Part shown: positions 48,227-61,499 of the stretch, one piece after another
Layout of the letters: each line of letters begins with the position of its first letter
Position numbering within the stretch: the stretch's first letter is position 1
Assembly: GCF_040183065.1 (NCBI RefSeq)
Contig: NC_091125.1
Location: 123,570,621 to 123,634,620, forward strand
Direction of reading: 5' to 3'
DNA: 64,000 nucleotides
DNA from: Periplaneta americana
Taxonomy: Eukaryota; Arthropoda; Insecta; Blattodea; Blattidae
Program-made: the position numbers and the translations under genes
The notes under the pieces: model-generated
What the model was told of the DNA's origin: nothing
Database searches by the model: none
Seen by the model: only the letters and a program-made list of their open reading frames with translations

Positions 48227-49170
48227 GAAAATGGATTGACATTTGTTGGAGAGTAGGGAAAAAGGAAAGAACTTTTGAGTCACCTTGTAAGAGACTTCCA
48301 CCACGTTGATTAAGAAGTGTTGCTGTACCTAGTCGATATAATGAAGGAGATTCTTTATTACTATCTTACTGAAGCGATTAAGGACAATCATAACAAATCT
48401 TAGTATCACTCGCTAAGTGTGAAGATACTTTGTAATCAACTTGTATTTTGGAGAAGAAAAAAAGAAAATATCAGTAAAATTATCCACCTCAGATTACGTT
48501 ATCTCGCGTTGGAGTGTCTGGGACATTGGACTATTTGGTCACATTTGTTTCGAAAGCGAGAGTGAGAAGCAGGTAGCGGCCCAGTGTGGGCAGGTGCGGG
48601 ACGGGTGGGGCTGCCCGCTAATTAGCCATCCTCTGCTCCTTACTTATAGCTGCACTTAGGTGAGAGTTCACAACGTGTCCAATGCAGCGCTCCCCAAACT
48701 TTATTCCGTGGCAGAATTCCAAACGACATAAAGAGGGGAGGGAAATTGAGGATGTGGAAGTTTGTGTAGAGGAAGGAGAGGACAAGACGAAGGACAAAGA
48801 GAAGAGGAAGAGGAATAATAACAGAGAAAGGCGACAGATGGGAGGAAGAACGAGAAGGAAGAATGTAGCAGTAGTAGTAAGGATAACAGCAATAATAACA
48901 TTATCAATAGCACCAGTAGTAGTAATAGGGATATCTTATGCGAAGTTTTACCGTTAGATGGCAGGAGCGTTCCATGCGGCACATCATTTTGTAGGGCTAT
49001 TTCATGTCGTATGCCACAGTAGATTAGGTTCTCCCTCTTGTTGTTTTTTTGTGCGTGTCAAAATTATATTTACAATTATTTTGTATAACCTAGTATAATT
49101 TAATATAATTCAATATTGTCTTACCTCATAATTTAATTTAATTTACAATAAATAATAGCGTAAACTTGTA
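48227..49170. other. hAT-like end and polypurine tract
   Basis: CAGCGCTCCCCAAACTTTAT at 48686 resembles a hAT terminus, but no matching right end was found. A strongly purine-rich tract follows at 48733-48870 and passes into AGT/AAT repeats. Confidence 0.4.
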
Positions 49171-50317
49171 CAGAGACATCATTTTATTTTTACTTCAATT
49201 TTTATTGTACCTGAGTTTTTGAATGTACTTCACTCCCACCCCCTCTACTAGTAAATTTCCAACCGTCTCCACACAGAACCAACGCCGCATATGCAGTCAA
49301 ATTCGCCTTACGATCATAGTATAGCCTACAGTATTGAGTTACTGAATATAGTACGTTCCAGAAATATGTTCGCGTTTTCCAGTGACGAAAGAGCTTCCAA
49401 TATTGAATCATATTTTCGCACAGATACTGTCGTCCGTTTGCTTACGTCGCACCCCGGTTTCCCCCACCCGCTTCTGCTCTCCCCTCTGTAAAGGCTAGTG
49501 GCTGGGCTGTCTTAGCTCTTTTCTGACAATATTTTTTGTTAGAATTGGTCTTCTACGTAATATTATATAACTGTATAAAATAACTTAAAAAAAGGGCCTC
49601 CTTAAGTAATTAACTGTCATGTGTTCCCCCCTCCCCCTACTACGAATCTGCGACAAAACCACTTGGACGGACAGTAGATAGCATGTCTGAGTGATTTTAT
49701 CTTTTCGAATTGGGCAGAAATGAAGATTGAATTTACAGTATGTAAGGTACTCTTTTATAGAGTACGGTAGGTACAAAATTATTTCAACATGAGTTACTAG
49801 TACGAAGGACGAAACTGGTAATTGTAATTAGGTACAATATTCTATAGTGCGATAATATGCACAAAAGAACTGAAGCCTGTATCGAAATGAAAGGCCACTA
49901 TTTTGAAGAATGTGTTTAAATATCCATATTATGATTATTTTTCAATTTAATTTCATTCTCTATATTGTACGCTAATGTGCTGTATACAGTATAATATACA
50001 GCATAATAAATATGTCCGAATGGATAACTCAGTTCGTCAGTGAATACACAATACAGTACTGTATTTTGATTAGACAAAAACCTAATGAAAATTATGAAAC
50101 TCAAAATCGCGATATTTCCTGGTTTACATAAATGGATTAACTACTTTTCTTCCCTCCTATACCTAGTAAAGTGATTTGTTTGTATTTTACGCCAGTGTCA
50201 TCGAACACCAGTCGTGGAAGGGGGTAGGAAAATGGTGTTTCCGGTTCTCAACCGTTAATCCAAAGTTTTAGCCAGGTTAATATTAGAAATGTTAGTAAAA
50301 ATAAAATGATGTCCCTG
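49171..50317 (+). mobile_element. Complete TA-flanked TIR element (copy 3), 1147 bp
   Basis: Starts CAGAGACATCATTTTATTTT and ends GTAAAAATAAAATGATGTCC then CTG, with TA on both sides (49169-49170, 50318-50319). It is the inverted homologue of 11077-12131 throughout, with indels, and contains the empty TTAA (49947-49950) matching the piggyBac target in copy 1. Non-coding. Confidence 0.85.
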
Positions 50318-50319
50318 TA

Positions 50320-51859
50320 TAATACTGAGCGATTCCCCCTAAGAGATGGATGGGGAAATCTGCAGTATGCAGAATACTGATACGAGTAAATTGAACTAAA
50401 CGAGAACTTTGAGAACGAGGTGCACGAATAAAAAAATAAAATAGAAACTTTGTCGAAAGTAAATATTACCTCTTTAATCATTAGTATTGTAAGTACCGTA
50501 CGCTAAAAACAGGATATGCAACCACAAATGTGTTCTTTTATAGGGAAGGGACTATCGAGAGTAAATTCCTCGTACTTTTTCCTCTAGTTGCAGAAAGATC
50601 AAATGCAATGTTTGATAAGATGATTAATATGAGCGCAGTAGCTAGTATCACGATTATTCTTGTGTTTTGTAGGTTAAGGACATGCAGTTTTGAATACTAT
50701 GTAGGATGATTTTGAAAATTTGAAGTAAAAAAAATGGTTTTAATAATTAATCTACAACACATTAAAAACATTATTCAAAAAAGGGATTTCACTATGAATT
50801 GTCAGTTAATCGAGAGTTTACTGCAGGCGTAAACTTCGGAGACTCCTAGAAGTACTGAATATAATCTAAGCTAACATAACTTGCTATCGAGGTTGCAAAT
50901 GTTTTTATTAATTTATTTTCCCTCTTCCAGAATGAAACTTTAGCCAGCAATTTCCTATTTGAAGTAGTTATTTTTGTTTAATTGCTAACACTTTTGAGGC
51001 GCAATTTCATTAGTTAAATTTTTAAGATTCAAAGCATATATTCAGTATATTTCGGGACCTGAATGAAGACAAAAGGCTTTCTCTGGTTTTAACATATAGA
51101 AACAGGACAAAAATTTGCCATTTTGAGTTGTTTTTAAGAGTATTTAATGTACTAATGCACAGGTAAAACCCATGTTTATATACCGGAAAACAAATGTACA
51201 CGCAAAGCGCATCCCTCAAAGTGCACGCGCGCTATCTGTTGGTGCTAGTTCAGGAAATCCCTATAGGAGTAGCAGTAGTAATAAAAGTAGTAATAGCAGT
51301 AGTAGTTTAATAGTTTAAATTACATGTCTAAAAACAAAATGTATAGACAAGTTCAGTTAAATTACAAAGAGACTGTACAATAAAAAAATTCGTCAAGATT
51401 ATAAAAGGGATTTAAAATTAACCAACTAGAGGTGTAAAATTTGAGAGCAGCACTGCTTAACTTAAAAGTATGTAATGGAAATTTATTTGCAACCTTCAAT
51501 GACATTTGACAAAAGTTTTTTTGGGATTTAGCAAGTCTACATGTTATGATATTAAAATAATTTCCTAGTCTCGTGTCATAGGAATGAATATAATTTCTTA
51601 ATGTTAAAGCTGGATCAATTAGCCACTATTATACATTAAATGGATCGAAATGACAACCATGCATTATGTCATTTTTATGCATCTAGAGATCGGAGAAAGA
51701 GATTTAGAATTTCTAGTGTAGAAAATTTTGTGAACTCCAAATTCTTTAGTAGAAATACGAAAGCTGACATTATTTATGGCAGATTCACAGACAATATCAC
51801 CCTTGATGACCTTACAAACGAATATGTAGTCAAGTTCATATCGTTTAGCATAAAGACTT
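50320..51859. other. No recognised feature
   Basis: AT-rich DNA with a degenerate AGT run near 51268-51308. The ORF from 51640 (about 75 codons before entering the next element) has no domain I know. Confidence 0.4.
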
Positions 51860-51860
51860 A

Positions 51861-52388
51861 CAGAGTATTCCGAATCTCACCGGACAGGTGGACAACAATG
51901 ACGTCACGCTGCAGCGAAATAGGAACAAAACTGCTGGAAGGATCGATGGCTGTCATGGCGACTGTGTAAGTTGTTATCTGTACTACGCTAGCAAAATTTT
52001 GCGAAATTTCCATAGTGCCATCTCGTTTAAAGAAAAGAGAGCATAAACAATTTATTTCTTGAACCGGTAGTAATAACTGGTCCGTTGAATGTTCGTTCAT
52101 AAGCCATTAACATATTGTTTTTACGTTGTGCTCATTACAAACAATAGAGCAGAACCAAAGCAGAACACACCACCATGATACAACAGTGCACGATGTCATT
52201 CGTCTGCTAATTCCCGCCTTATACAAGAACCAATTAGATTCACTGATGGCGGCTGATGGAGACTGCCACCACCTCTGCAAGCTGATGGCACCGGTGCGAC
52301 ATCGGTGGAGCATCAGTGACACCATCGGTGAAATTCGGAACACCGTGATGCCATCAGATTGCTCAGCGCTGAGATTCGGAATACGCTC
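51861..52388. mobile_element. PIF/Harbinger-like MITE, 528 bp
   Basis: CAGAGTATTCCGAATCTCA at the left and (reversed) GAGCGTATTCCGAATCTCA at the right are flanked by TTA on both sides (51858-51860, 52389-52391). A 3-bp TWA duplication is the Harbinger hallmark. ATTCCGAAYYTCACCG recurs sub-terminally. ORFs on both strands inside (up to 88 codons) are not recognisable. Confidence 0.6.
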
Positions 52389-52391
52389 TTA

Positions 52392-52544
52392 GACATTTAA
52401 AGTATTCACTAAATACCTCATAGTTAAAAATATTTATGCATATAAGGATATATAAATTTTCTTTGAATATTTTCTAATTAGTTCTTGTCAGAGGGTTCCA
52501 AACTATAGATGCATATTCAAATTTCGATATCACTATTATATAGC

Positions 52545-52596
<52 letters not shown>

Positions 52597-53190
52597 CGAT
52601 AAACATTTCATAAGGGAGTAAATTATTAGCGTTAAAAGAACATTAAATATAAATAAATAATCTTGAGCAAAGAAATAAATTATTATTGAAAAATCCTTGA
52701 AACGAAAAGTGAAACCACGACCTGGAATTGCTGGCGTCTCCGCGCGGGGAAAGCTCTGGGTTTCGTGCAGACATTTGTCGCGGTTTGTCTCCTATATAAT
52801 CAATAGCATGAAAACTCATCCATATGCAGCAAAGAGTGAGCACCCCGTCATTAAGCCTCATGCGACACAGCATTCGATACTCCGCCATGGCTGTAGCCAA
52901 ACTCTGTAATTAGCGGATTTGCATTTTGGTCACTTCCTTTTTTATTTTCTTACGTTTCTTTCCGTTCGTGATATCGCTACTTCCAAGTCCTTCAAGCATG
53001 ACTATTTCACGTCACATAATTTGAATATGTGTAGCCTACAAGTGTACGAAGTTGTTATCGCCGGTCTCTTTCAAATCAAATAAAAAAGTTTCGGTGTGCG
53101 GTTGTGTCTGGATGTTAGCCAGCAAACCTAATTTTGTTGTTTTTTAAGTTTTATTTAGGTTGAAGAATCAATCATAAAAATTTCCTCCAT
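52392..53190. other. AAT microsatellite and a GC-richer patch
   Basis: (AAT)n at 52547-52594. A GC-richer patch at 52710-52910 holds a 70-codon plus ORF (starting MKRKVKPRPGIAGVSARGK) and a TATATAAT just inside; I recognise no protein and cannot call a gene. Confidence 0.4.
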
Positions 53191-53204
53191 CCTGAGAAAT
53201 GTAT

Positions 53205-53410
53205 AATATCCATAGGCGTAGGTCAGATGATAGGCGCATTTGCCTGCCTATCCGGAGCTGTGCTTGGGCGTGGTTTCGATTCCCGCTTATACTCATTACT
53301 GCTTGCGTTTTTCAGACAGCCACAACTGTAAGGCCAATGCCAGGTAATATTATGGCGAATCCTCCGTCTCATCTTATCAAATACCATTTTAGTACTAACA
53401 ATTTCAACGA
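53205..53410 (+). mobile_element. tRNA-derived SINE
   Basis: Head: GCGTAGGTCAGATGATAGGC (A-box-like) and GGTTTCGATTCCCGC (B-box). 3' part: CCAATGCCAGGTAATATTAT and GGCGAATCCTC, shared with 32578-32760 reversed. Target duplication not found. Confidence 0.6.
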
Positions 53411-54119
53411 CTTTAAATTGGCTTAATGCAAATAAACAAACACTTAATATTTATAAAACCAGTATAATTAAATTCGTTATACGGTACATAATAGTTCTCA
53501 GTTTACCTACAGTATTAGAACACACAGAACTGACCTCAAAATCTATAAGCATAAATTTTCTTGGTTTCAATAGATAATTATTTCAGCACATAGAATATAT
53601 TACTCTTAAATTTAATGAGCTCTATCTCTGGGATCCTTATCTTCTGTTCGCGATATCAACCTCATTCTATTGTTGTTTAGTCAACTGTCCGAAGACAGTA
53701 AAAAATTTAGGCTTCAAATATGTAAAAATTATTCTCATAAGTTATGGTGATTAACATATAAGCTTGGAAATTTATTTTACTTTACGAATTATGATCCTTT
53801 AATGTTTGTGGTGTTTAAATTCAATTTTCAGTGAAATATTAATATTGTGTTACGAAATAACACTATTTCTATACTTACATTCTGTGAAATATAACACGAA
53901 GTTTTAACTGTTTAACTATTTATCAAGAACCTACAATGATAAATTGAGTGCAAGATTGATTAATTTATATCTGATATGAAATGAATTTGTTTTATTTGTT
54001 TCGGCATATTGCACATTCCCTGTTATGTCTAAGTCCATTTAAATATTTGACGTAAGTGTTCATATGCTGCATGTATTTTATTGATATAGAGCCAGTTAAA
54101 AATAAAAAAAAAAATAAAA
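53411..54119. other. No gene; small repeat fragment
   Basis: The reverse of TCTTCGGACAGTTGACTAAA at about 53678-53698 is the 3' end of the repeat at 18475-18910. The rest is AT-rich without recognisable features. Confidence 0.45.
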
Positions 54120-54385
54120 TAAAAAAGACAGGTCTGACCCTCACAAATGGCACCAAAAAGTACAACTTATGAGGCAACTTGGCTAGGAGATAATAGGGTA
54201 GGTTGGCCAGGTCCTTTCCCCCTCCATTGCATACATCGCCAATTAGCTACATGTTACACTAATCAGACTTGAGATGCATGCAAACAATTATTGTTCTTCC
54301 TCTGAGACATCGTCAAGTCAGATGTACTGCCTCATAATAGAGGTACACATCAGCCAGAACCTCAATCAGAGGATACCTCATTCTA
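54120..54385 (-). repeat. Dispersed repeat, uninterrupted copy
   Basis: On the minus strand it matches 18475-18910 with the LINE insertion removed: GCCTCATAAGTTGTACTTTT followed directly by GGTGCC and GTGAGGGTCAGACCTGTCTT. This shows the pre-insertion state. Confidence 0.65.
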
Positions 54386-54578
54386 TAATGGATTAATATT
54401 CTAGAGTAACTCATCATACGCTGAATATTATTTTTACAAAAGAAAACACTAAAAAGACCTAAAAATTATTATAGGTGTACATAAATAACATCATGTGAAG
54501 AGATTTTCCAAAATTTAGAAATCTTGACCTTATCTTGTGAATATATTCTTTACTTAATTAAGTTCTATGTTAAAATCA

Positions 54579-54618
<40 letters not shown>

Positions 54619-56219
54619 AGTTATCTAAGATTATTTACATGTTGAGGAAATTTAATGAAAGTCTAACTGTATTACAGTATGTAAGTTATGTATATTTTGT
54701 TTTCTTTCATAATGTAATTAATTAAAGTATTATAATATAGGGAAACAGTTTCATATGAAGGAAATTTTTATTTTTCAAAAAAAGGAAAAAAGTATCTAAT
54801 AGAATTCGCTGTAAGCCCTAGTTTGTAAAATAAAATATTTTAAATATTATCAAACTTATATCTGTACTGTTCTAATTTAAATAAAAAATAATATCATATT
54901 CATGATTTGAGGTCTGATATATTGTACATAAAAATGATTGAAGATATAAGTACAATAATTTATAGGTGTTTGTCTATTTAAACTTGATAAAAACCACGCC
55001 TCTATCGCTTCTTTTTTTCTCACTGTCTGAATTTGTACTTAAATCTTAGATTTTTAATAAAAATTGGTTTTCACTCGATCTGAATGAATTTGCATCCAGT
55101 TTTGGCCTATTTCAAAGGTAAATATGTTACTAAAGATTTTTTAAAATTTTTCTTCTTATATTTAAATCTATAACACATCATATTCCATAAATGCTTAATT
55201 TCTCCAGTCGCTATACGGAATATATACTAGGTACCTAATTTTTCTCTACGGTTTCCCAAGTTAGGTCGAAAAATCCATTAATTTACACCATTATATAGCG
55301 TTTCATTCTTCATCTTCTTACCCAAGACTCTATTAATTGTGATGCATGTGTTTTAAAAATATTAAAATTAGTGTCAACATTTATTTCATTCGAAATATTT
55401 GAGATAGAAACCAATAAAATGAACTTGATACTCGTTCTGAAATGTCATTATGAACATAATTTTTATGCCATTGAAGTTCTTCCTTTAAAAAGTAACTTGT
55501 AGATCATTTACTTGAAATTATTAAATAATAAACATAAATTACATTATTTAAAGCGCATAAAGGTGCTCTAAATTCAAATTAGTTAAAAATAATCAAGATG
55601 TATAAAAATAATGATAGAACAATCAATCATTATATCATTAGAATTAACGTTCTTACAGTTAATTTCAATAAGAATTTCTTTAACTGATAATTCACGTAGG
55701 TTAATACATATTAAACGCGTTTAAAATTTAGAATAAAACATATTTACTCGTAGATTGTCATGCCAAACTGAAAGAAATATTTTATATTTCAAATTTCACT
55801 GCTCATATGTCTTAAAGACTTTTCCTTAAATCGTCTCTTCATGAAAAAGCAATGTTGAAAATTGGCATCGTGTTCTGCGCTGATAAATAAATGTTATCCT
55901 TCTTAAGAGAATTAATATTCTAGAACTCTTCATAGTATAGAGCGCTTTGTAGTGTACTTATAAAGTGTCTTCCTGCCATGTTACTGTACCATAAATTGTT
56001 TTAAGTTAATAGTACATTTGAAATTATTGATATACTAAGAAGAATAAAGAATTTCTTTTACTTACCACTCTGGATCTGAGATAAATTTCCATCCCCGAGA
56101 AGAAAACCACATATTCGAATCCTGCAACAAAAAAATCAGTTGAATGGATTACGCAAATATACTTAGTTTCAATTCACATCTTAAGATTATATATCTGCTT
56201 ATCACATCCGGAAACTAGT
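54386..56219. other. AT-rich DNA with a GAAA microsatellite
   Basis: (GAAA)n at 54578-54619, about 10 units. No ORF or element recognised in the remaining 1.6 kb, one of the least featured parts of the window. Confidence 0.5.
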
Positions 56220-58215
56220 CGAGAGATCCGAAAACCGGCTTATTATCCTACAAATCAGTCTATTAACTCACAAGCCAGTCTGTTAACTCAAAAAATCGTC
56301 GATGACCAACAAACTAGTCAATTAACTCATAAACAATTCGAAATTTTGTAATTGATTTTTATATGAACTATTCGAGTAACCCATGACCTAACCAATTAAC
56401 TATTTCATTCAATTATTGACCAGTTGATTAACCCATCGGCCAGTAGATTAACTTGTACATCAGTCGATTAACTCGTAAGCCAGTCGTTTAACACGTAAAT
56501 AAGTCGGTTAACCCATCAACCAGTCAATTAATCGACCAACCCGCCGAACAACCCACCTACTAGTCCATTATTCCAACCAAATCGATTAATCCACTAACCA
56601 AGTCGATTAACCCACCAACCAGTCAGAAGTCACTAACCCACCACCGAATCACTTAACCCACCACCAAGTCACTTAACCCACCAAACAGTCACTTAATTCA
56701 TCAACTAATCAGTTATTATTATTACGATGTACCGAAATACATATGATATGTCCGTGCAGAAATTCTGCGTTATCATATTATGATCATCCATCACAAAACG
56801 CAGAATTTCTGCACGGAAGTATATGTACTTCGGTACATCGTAATAATATATGATATGCGTAAATAATCACTTATTCGTTTAAGATGGCACTCGTTTTGTC
56901 GGATTCGGGCCACTTAGTCACCCATAATGAGTGCACCTCTGCACATTAGTGTGTTGGACATTGTACCATGTCACACATCTGTGACACAGTGTATGAGAAT
57001 TGGCCACTAGAGGGAACCTAAGAGGTGGAACTTAAACTGAGAGGATTCACTCTGGCATCGGAATTGGAATCAAGTGTGGCTTAGTGGATAGAGTGTCAGC
57101 ATGTGGAGCTGAAAATCCGGGTTCCAATCCCGGTGCCGGAGAGAATTTTTCTCCGCTCTACCCATCCTTCAACAACTAATCAGTTAGCCCACCAACCATT
57201 CTACTGAACTAGGAAACAGTACACTATCCGAGCAACCTGTTAAGTAACTCAGTAACATGTCAACTAACTCATCAACTAGGCAAATAACCCAGAACCAGTC
57301 GAATAACCCATCAACTAGTCCAATTATCCATCAACCAGTCGAGTAATACAGTAACTGGTCGAGTAACGCAGCAACCAATCGAGTAACACAGCAACCAATC
57401 GAGTAACACAGCAACCAATCGAGTAACACAGCAACCAATCGAGTAACACAGCAACCAATCGAGTAACACAGCAAACAATCGAGTAACGCAGCAACCAATC
57501 GAGTAACACAGCAACCAATCGAGTAACACAGCAACCAGTCGAGTAACACAGCAACCAATCGAGTAACACAGCAACCAATCGAGTAACACAGCAACCAATC
57601 GAGTAACACAGCAACCAATCGAGTAACACAGCAACCAATCGAGTAACACAGCAACCAATCGATTAGTACAGCAACCAATCGAGTAACACAGCAACTAGTG
57701 GTGTAACTCAGCAACCAATCGAGTAACGCAGCAATCAATCGAGTAGTACAGCAACCAATCGAGTAGTACAGCAACCAATCGAGTAGTACAGCAACCAATC
57801 GAGTAACGCAGCAACCAATCGCGTAACACAGCAACCAATCGAGTAACACAGCAACTAGTCGTGTAACTCAGCAACCAATCGAGTAACACAGCAACCAATC
57901 GAGTAACGCAGCAACCAATCGAGTAACGCAGCAACCAATCGAGTAACGCAGCAACCAATCGAGTAACACAGCAACCAATCGAGTAACACAGCAACCAATC
58001 GAGTAACGTAGCAACCAATCGAGTAACACAGGAACCAATCGAGTAACCAAGGAACCAGTCGAGTAACCAAGAAACCAGTCGAGTAATCCAGAAATCAGTC
58101 GAGTGAACGAAAAATCAGTCGAGTAACCGAGAAACCAGTAAAGTAATACAGAAACTACTTGAGTAATCCAGAAACCATTCGAGTAACCGAGAAATCAGGC
58201 GAGTAACCAAGCAAT
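56220..58215. repeat. 20-bp GAGTAACACAGCAACCAATC satellite
   Basis: From 57341 to about 58080 some 37 units keep an exact 20-bp register with substitutions but no length change. Both flanks hold diverged units (for example AGTCGATTAACTCGTAAGCC near 56460; GAAACCAGTCGAGTAACC near 58070). The array is interrupted at 56716-57172 by an insertion. The minus strand lacks stops in all three frames through the core, giving overlapping ORFs up to 172 codons (LLDWLLCYSIGCCVTR repeats) that are not genes. Confidence 0.93.
56716..57172 (+). mobile_element. Composite insertion: hairpin plus tRNA-like promoter
   Basis: A perfect 14-bp target duplication, CAACTAATCAGTTA, is at 56702-56715 and 57173-57186. 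The left 130 bases form a hairpin with 52-bp arms (TTACGATGTACCGAARTACA and CCGTGCAGAAATTCTGCG). The right end has GTGTGGCTTAGTGGATAGAG (A-box) and CGGGTTCCAATCCCGGTGCC (B-box). The tRNA-like part is at the 3' side, which is unusual for a SINE. Confidence 0.75.
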
Positions 58216-58941
58216 TAATATTTAAGCTTAACCAGCATCTAATACAGTATCAAATTAACCAATAAAGTAAGCACTTGAGAAACAATTATCCAACTAAGTA
58301 ACTAATTAAATAATCGACAAAGACAATTATATAACCAATCACACTAACTTAACACTTTACGTACTATTTTTTTTACAAAAATACATTTAATATATTCTAT
58401 ATTAAAGAAATATTTTTGCTGTGAACTGCGGGAACTAGGCTAAAAGTGGAATAATTTCATTTGAAAGCTGGAGTTGTCTGGAGCTGCACGAGTGCGGGTC
58501 ACGATTATAATTGCTGGAGTTTTTCGAATTACTCCGGCGCTATTACAATGTGAGTGACACGAAATGCGCTGTGTCCATTACACACACGGAGGCTCCGGGG
58601 CGATTTCTTTTGTCAAGTGAAATAGTTCAAATTACACGCGCTCTGCGGCAGGTGCATGAGGCAGACAGTTCACACACGTTTGCAAACGAAACAATCGCAT
58701 TTGTGAACACTGCTCCAGCTTATCTTCGAGACAATGATATATCTTTGTAGAAAGTTATATGCAAAGTTTAAAGGTACTTATCATAAAATAAGTTACAATA
58801 TTTGAAGAAATCTTTGCCTATTAGTAGTTTTAAATCATCCATTTTGTCTTCTTCCATCGAAGCTCCTTTCATCATCAATTTCTTCCTTTACACCGTTATC
58901 TTCTATTTCTTGTTCGGCCTTCTCCGTTCCTGTCCTCTCAC

Positions 58942-58944
<3 letters not shown>
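58216..58944. other. No recognised gene
   Basis: A GC-richer 79-codon ORF (58511-58750) shows no domain; its codons look less biased than its neighbours but there is no support for a gene. Confidence 0.35.

Positions 58945-59000
<56 letters not shown>
58945..59000. repeat. (TA)n microsatellite
   Basis: About 28 TA units. Confidence 0.97.
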
Positions 59001-59005
<5 letters not shown>

Positions 59006-59730
59006 TGCATAACTATGGTGGCATCTTCAACTTTCTTCTTATTTATTGGGTCTTTTCCATAATATGCTTTACTTTCAGGTAGTTTCAAGTCATTAGGATA
59101 CATCGTATTGGTTCTAACCAGTAACTTGAATGTGTGTGTGTAATTACTGCATCAATATACGAGTATTCTTAATATGTAACCACTGTGCCCGGGGATTTAG
59201 CATTAAAACCATCACTGAATACTATGAAATTTGAAAGTATAATTTCTGAACTTTAGGTACTCCTTTCCCTAATGATTCAACTACTGGTTATTTTTAACAG
59301 TTGCAAACAAAGAATGGACTCATGGGGTTTTATTTTTGTACGTCATGCAAAGAATGATGGGAGAAGAAGAGAATTTGTTATTGATAGGTTACATGTCCTA
59401 GACACGTGTCCTTTCAATACTAAACGGAAACTTCTTTACACTGTAACACTTGGTAAAGTGCACATACTTGTGCATTTTCTTTAGTAATCGGTGCGCTACA
59501 CTAAGAAAAATATGATGGTGGTCATAACTCAATTTGTCAAAAAAGGTGGGCATGTGACCTTTCAATAATAATCGATTCAGATGTGGAAACATTTAGGGAA
59601 TTTGCCCATAATAACGCCAAATACTTCGTTTAAAAGTATCCACGGTACATTATGCCACCGACTTCACATGCATGCTTCAATTATTACTTCTTTAAGTATA
59701 AGTAATGAAGCAGATTTTACTTAAAAATTG

Positions 59731-59870
59731 TGTGTATGTATGTATGTATGTATGTATGTATGTATGTATGTATGTATGTATGTATGTATGTATGTATGTA
59801 TGTATGTATGAATGTATGTACTGTATGTATGTACAGTATGTAGCCTATGTATGTATGTATTTATGTATTT
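59731..59870. repeat. (TATG)n microsatellite
   Basis: About 23 perfect TATG units to 59822, then broken units and a TTTA run to 59893. The YVCM-repeat ORF is an artefact. Confidence 0.97.
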
Positions 59871-60099
59871 ATTTAATTGTTTATTTATTTATTAACACTT
59901 CAATTGGGTATACACCCGGTGTCAGTGATATATAATGTACAATAATACCATTACAATTATACAATAATTACAGGAATAAAAGAAAAATAAAATAAATGAA
60001 ATAAAATAAACCTAAATTTAATTCTAACTATAAATAAATAGATGCCTAACAATAAGCAAAAGTAAACCTAACTTATAAGTACTTCCATTTCACCCAACT

Positions 60100-60290
60100 A
60101 TTACCAATTTAAGTAATTACATATCACCTTAATTAATTACAAATCAACTTAATTACAAATCAACTTAATTAATTACATATCATCTTAATTAATTACCTAT
60201 CACCTTAATTTATTTACATATCAACTAAATTACGTATCATCTAAATTAATTACATACCAACTTAATAAATTACATGGCACAACTTAGATA
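60100..60290. repeat. ~20-bp AT-rich minisatellite
   Basis: Degenerate units of CTTAATTAATTACATATCAA and shorter forms, about ten copies. It lies left of unassigned DNA (60290-61500) with no recognisable gene; the stretch GGGCTCGAATCCCGG on the minus strand near 60640 is an isolated B-box-like match. Confidence 0.7.
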
Positions 60291-61499
60291 ATTACGCTGC
60301 ACCTACAACTACATTTTCAGTCTAATCTTCTCAACCTTTCCTTAAATGTATTGATTTTGAGAGGACTACCCTGAAAGATTGCCGCAGGTAACATTACACA
60401 CATTTTCATAACACTACTAACAAAAATGAAAGTATAAATATATGACTTAGAAATTCAGTCAAATTTTTTTATTTTATGCAAACTTTCAAGGCTTTTGCAT
60501 CGGTTTAGAGTTGCCCTCGGAGGCAAACTACATAGTACTGCATGACGATTAATGGAGCAATGATGAAATGCCGGTAAGAGTCTTTGTTCACTACAAATTC
60601 TACTTGGGACAGGACACACCGGGATTCGAGCCCGAGTTACCATAATAGAAAACAGATCCTCTAGCAGTTCGACTAACAAACAAAATGTATCTTTGTTAAT
60701 TAAAAATGCTGTACCATAAACACAGAATTTACTTTCTCCCTTATTGTAATTACGATTCTGGATTTTTAATTAAACCTCAGTCACTTACGATTGTATTACG
60801 ATACGGTGATATTATAGAAATTATGTAGTAATAAAATATGGAAATCCCAGCTATTTTGTTCTCAAATATCCCCGAATCTCTTCGAAATAGATCTCCGACC
60901 TTTTCTCCACAAACAATTATGTGCTAATTGAAACATTACACAGATGTGTTTCACTGTTCGATATTCTGGTCTATTTACTTCATTACTGTCAATTAGAAAA
61001 CTTTATTAACTCTATTACTTTCATTCCTTCTCCAATAAAATGTTTTGCTTGAAGTACAGCAGCCAAAGCAATTACCTTGTTAAGTTGTTATAGGCATATA
61101 AATTTTATTCTTTGATCTTCATTCGGCAGTCTCCTTATAATTATGAATGTACATTTGTCTTTCTAAATACATTAATTGTCCCTTTTCAAAAATAATAAAA
61201 GCTAAATTAATTAATAATATAATAGGTAAAATAAAATATTACTGCTTGAGAGTTACATATATTTTATCTTCACAGACATCGTAATGCATATATTACTCCT
61301 GACTTTATATCCAGCTAACTACATACTCCTGTTTTACGACAATTCCAGTTTAATCAAGGACTGTTACATTCCACATTACAGCAATTAACTGTTTCTTGTT
61401 GAAGCGGCTACACACGATAATTTGCTAAGCCTAGTCAAATTACTCGTCTATAATGTCTACTTAATATAATTAATATTAAGAGGGTCACCAAGTTTCAGA

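Noticed and set aside
48686..48990. A third complete hAT element
   Set aside because: Only a left-end-like sequence was found; no right end or 8-bp duplication could be matched.
52643..52909. Protein gene in a GC-richer patch with TATATAAT
   Set aside because: Overlapping ORFs on both strands, none recognisable; TATA-like strings are common in AT-rich DNA.
57311..58070. Cysteine- and tryptophan-rich repeat ORFs on the minus strand
   Set aside because: Three frames of the same 20-bp unit give permutations of one peptide; array artefact.
57341..58080. CRISPR-like regular array
   Set aside because: Units are contiguous with no unique spacers, and the DNA is plainly from an animal.
59705..59935. 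ORF with YVCM repeats
   Set aside because: Simple (TATG)n microsatellite.
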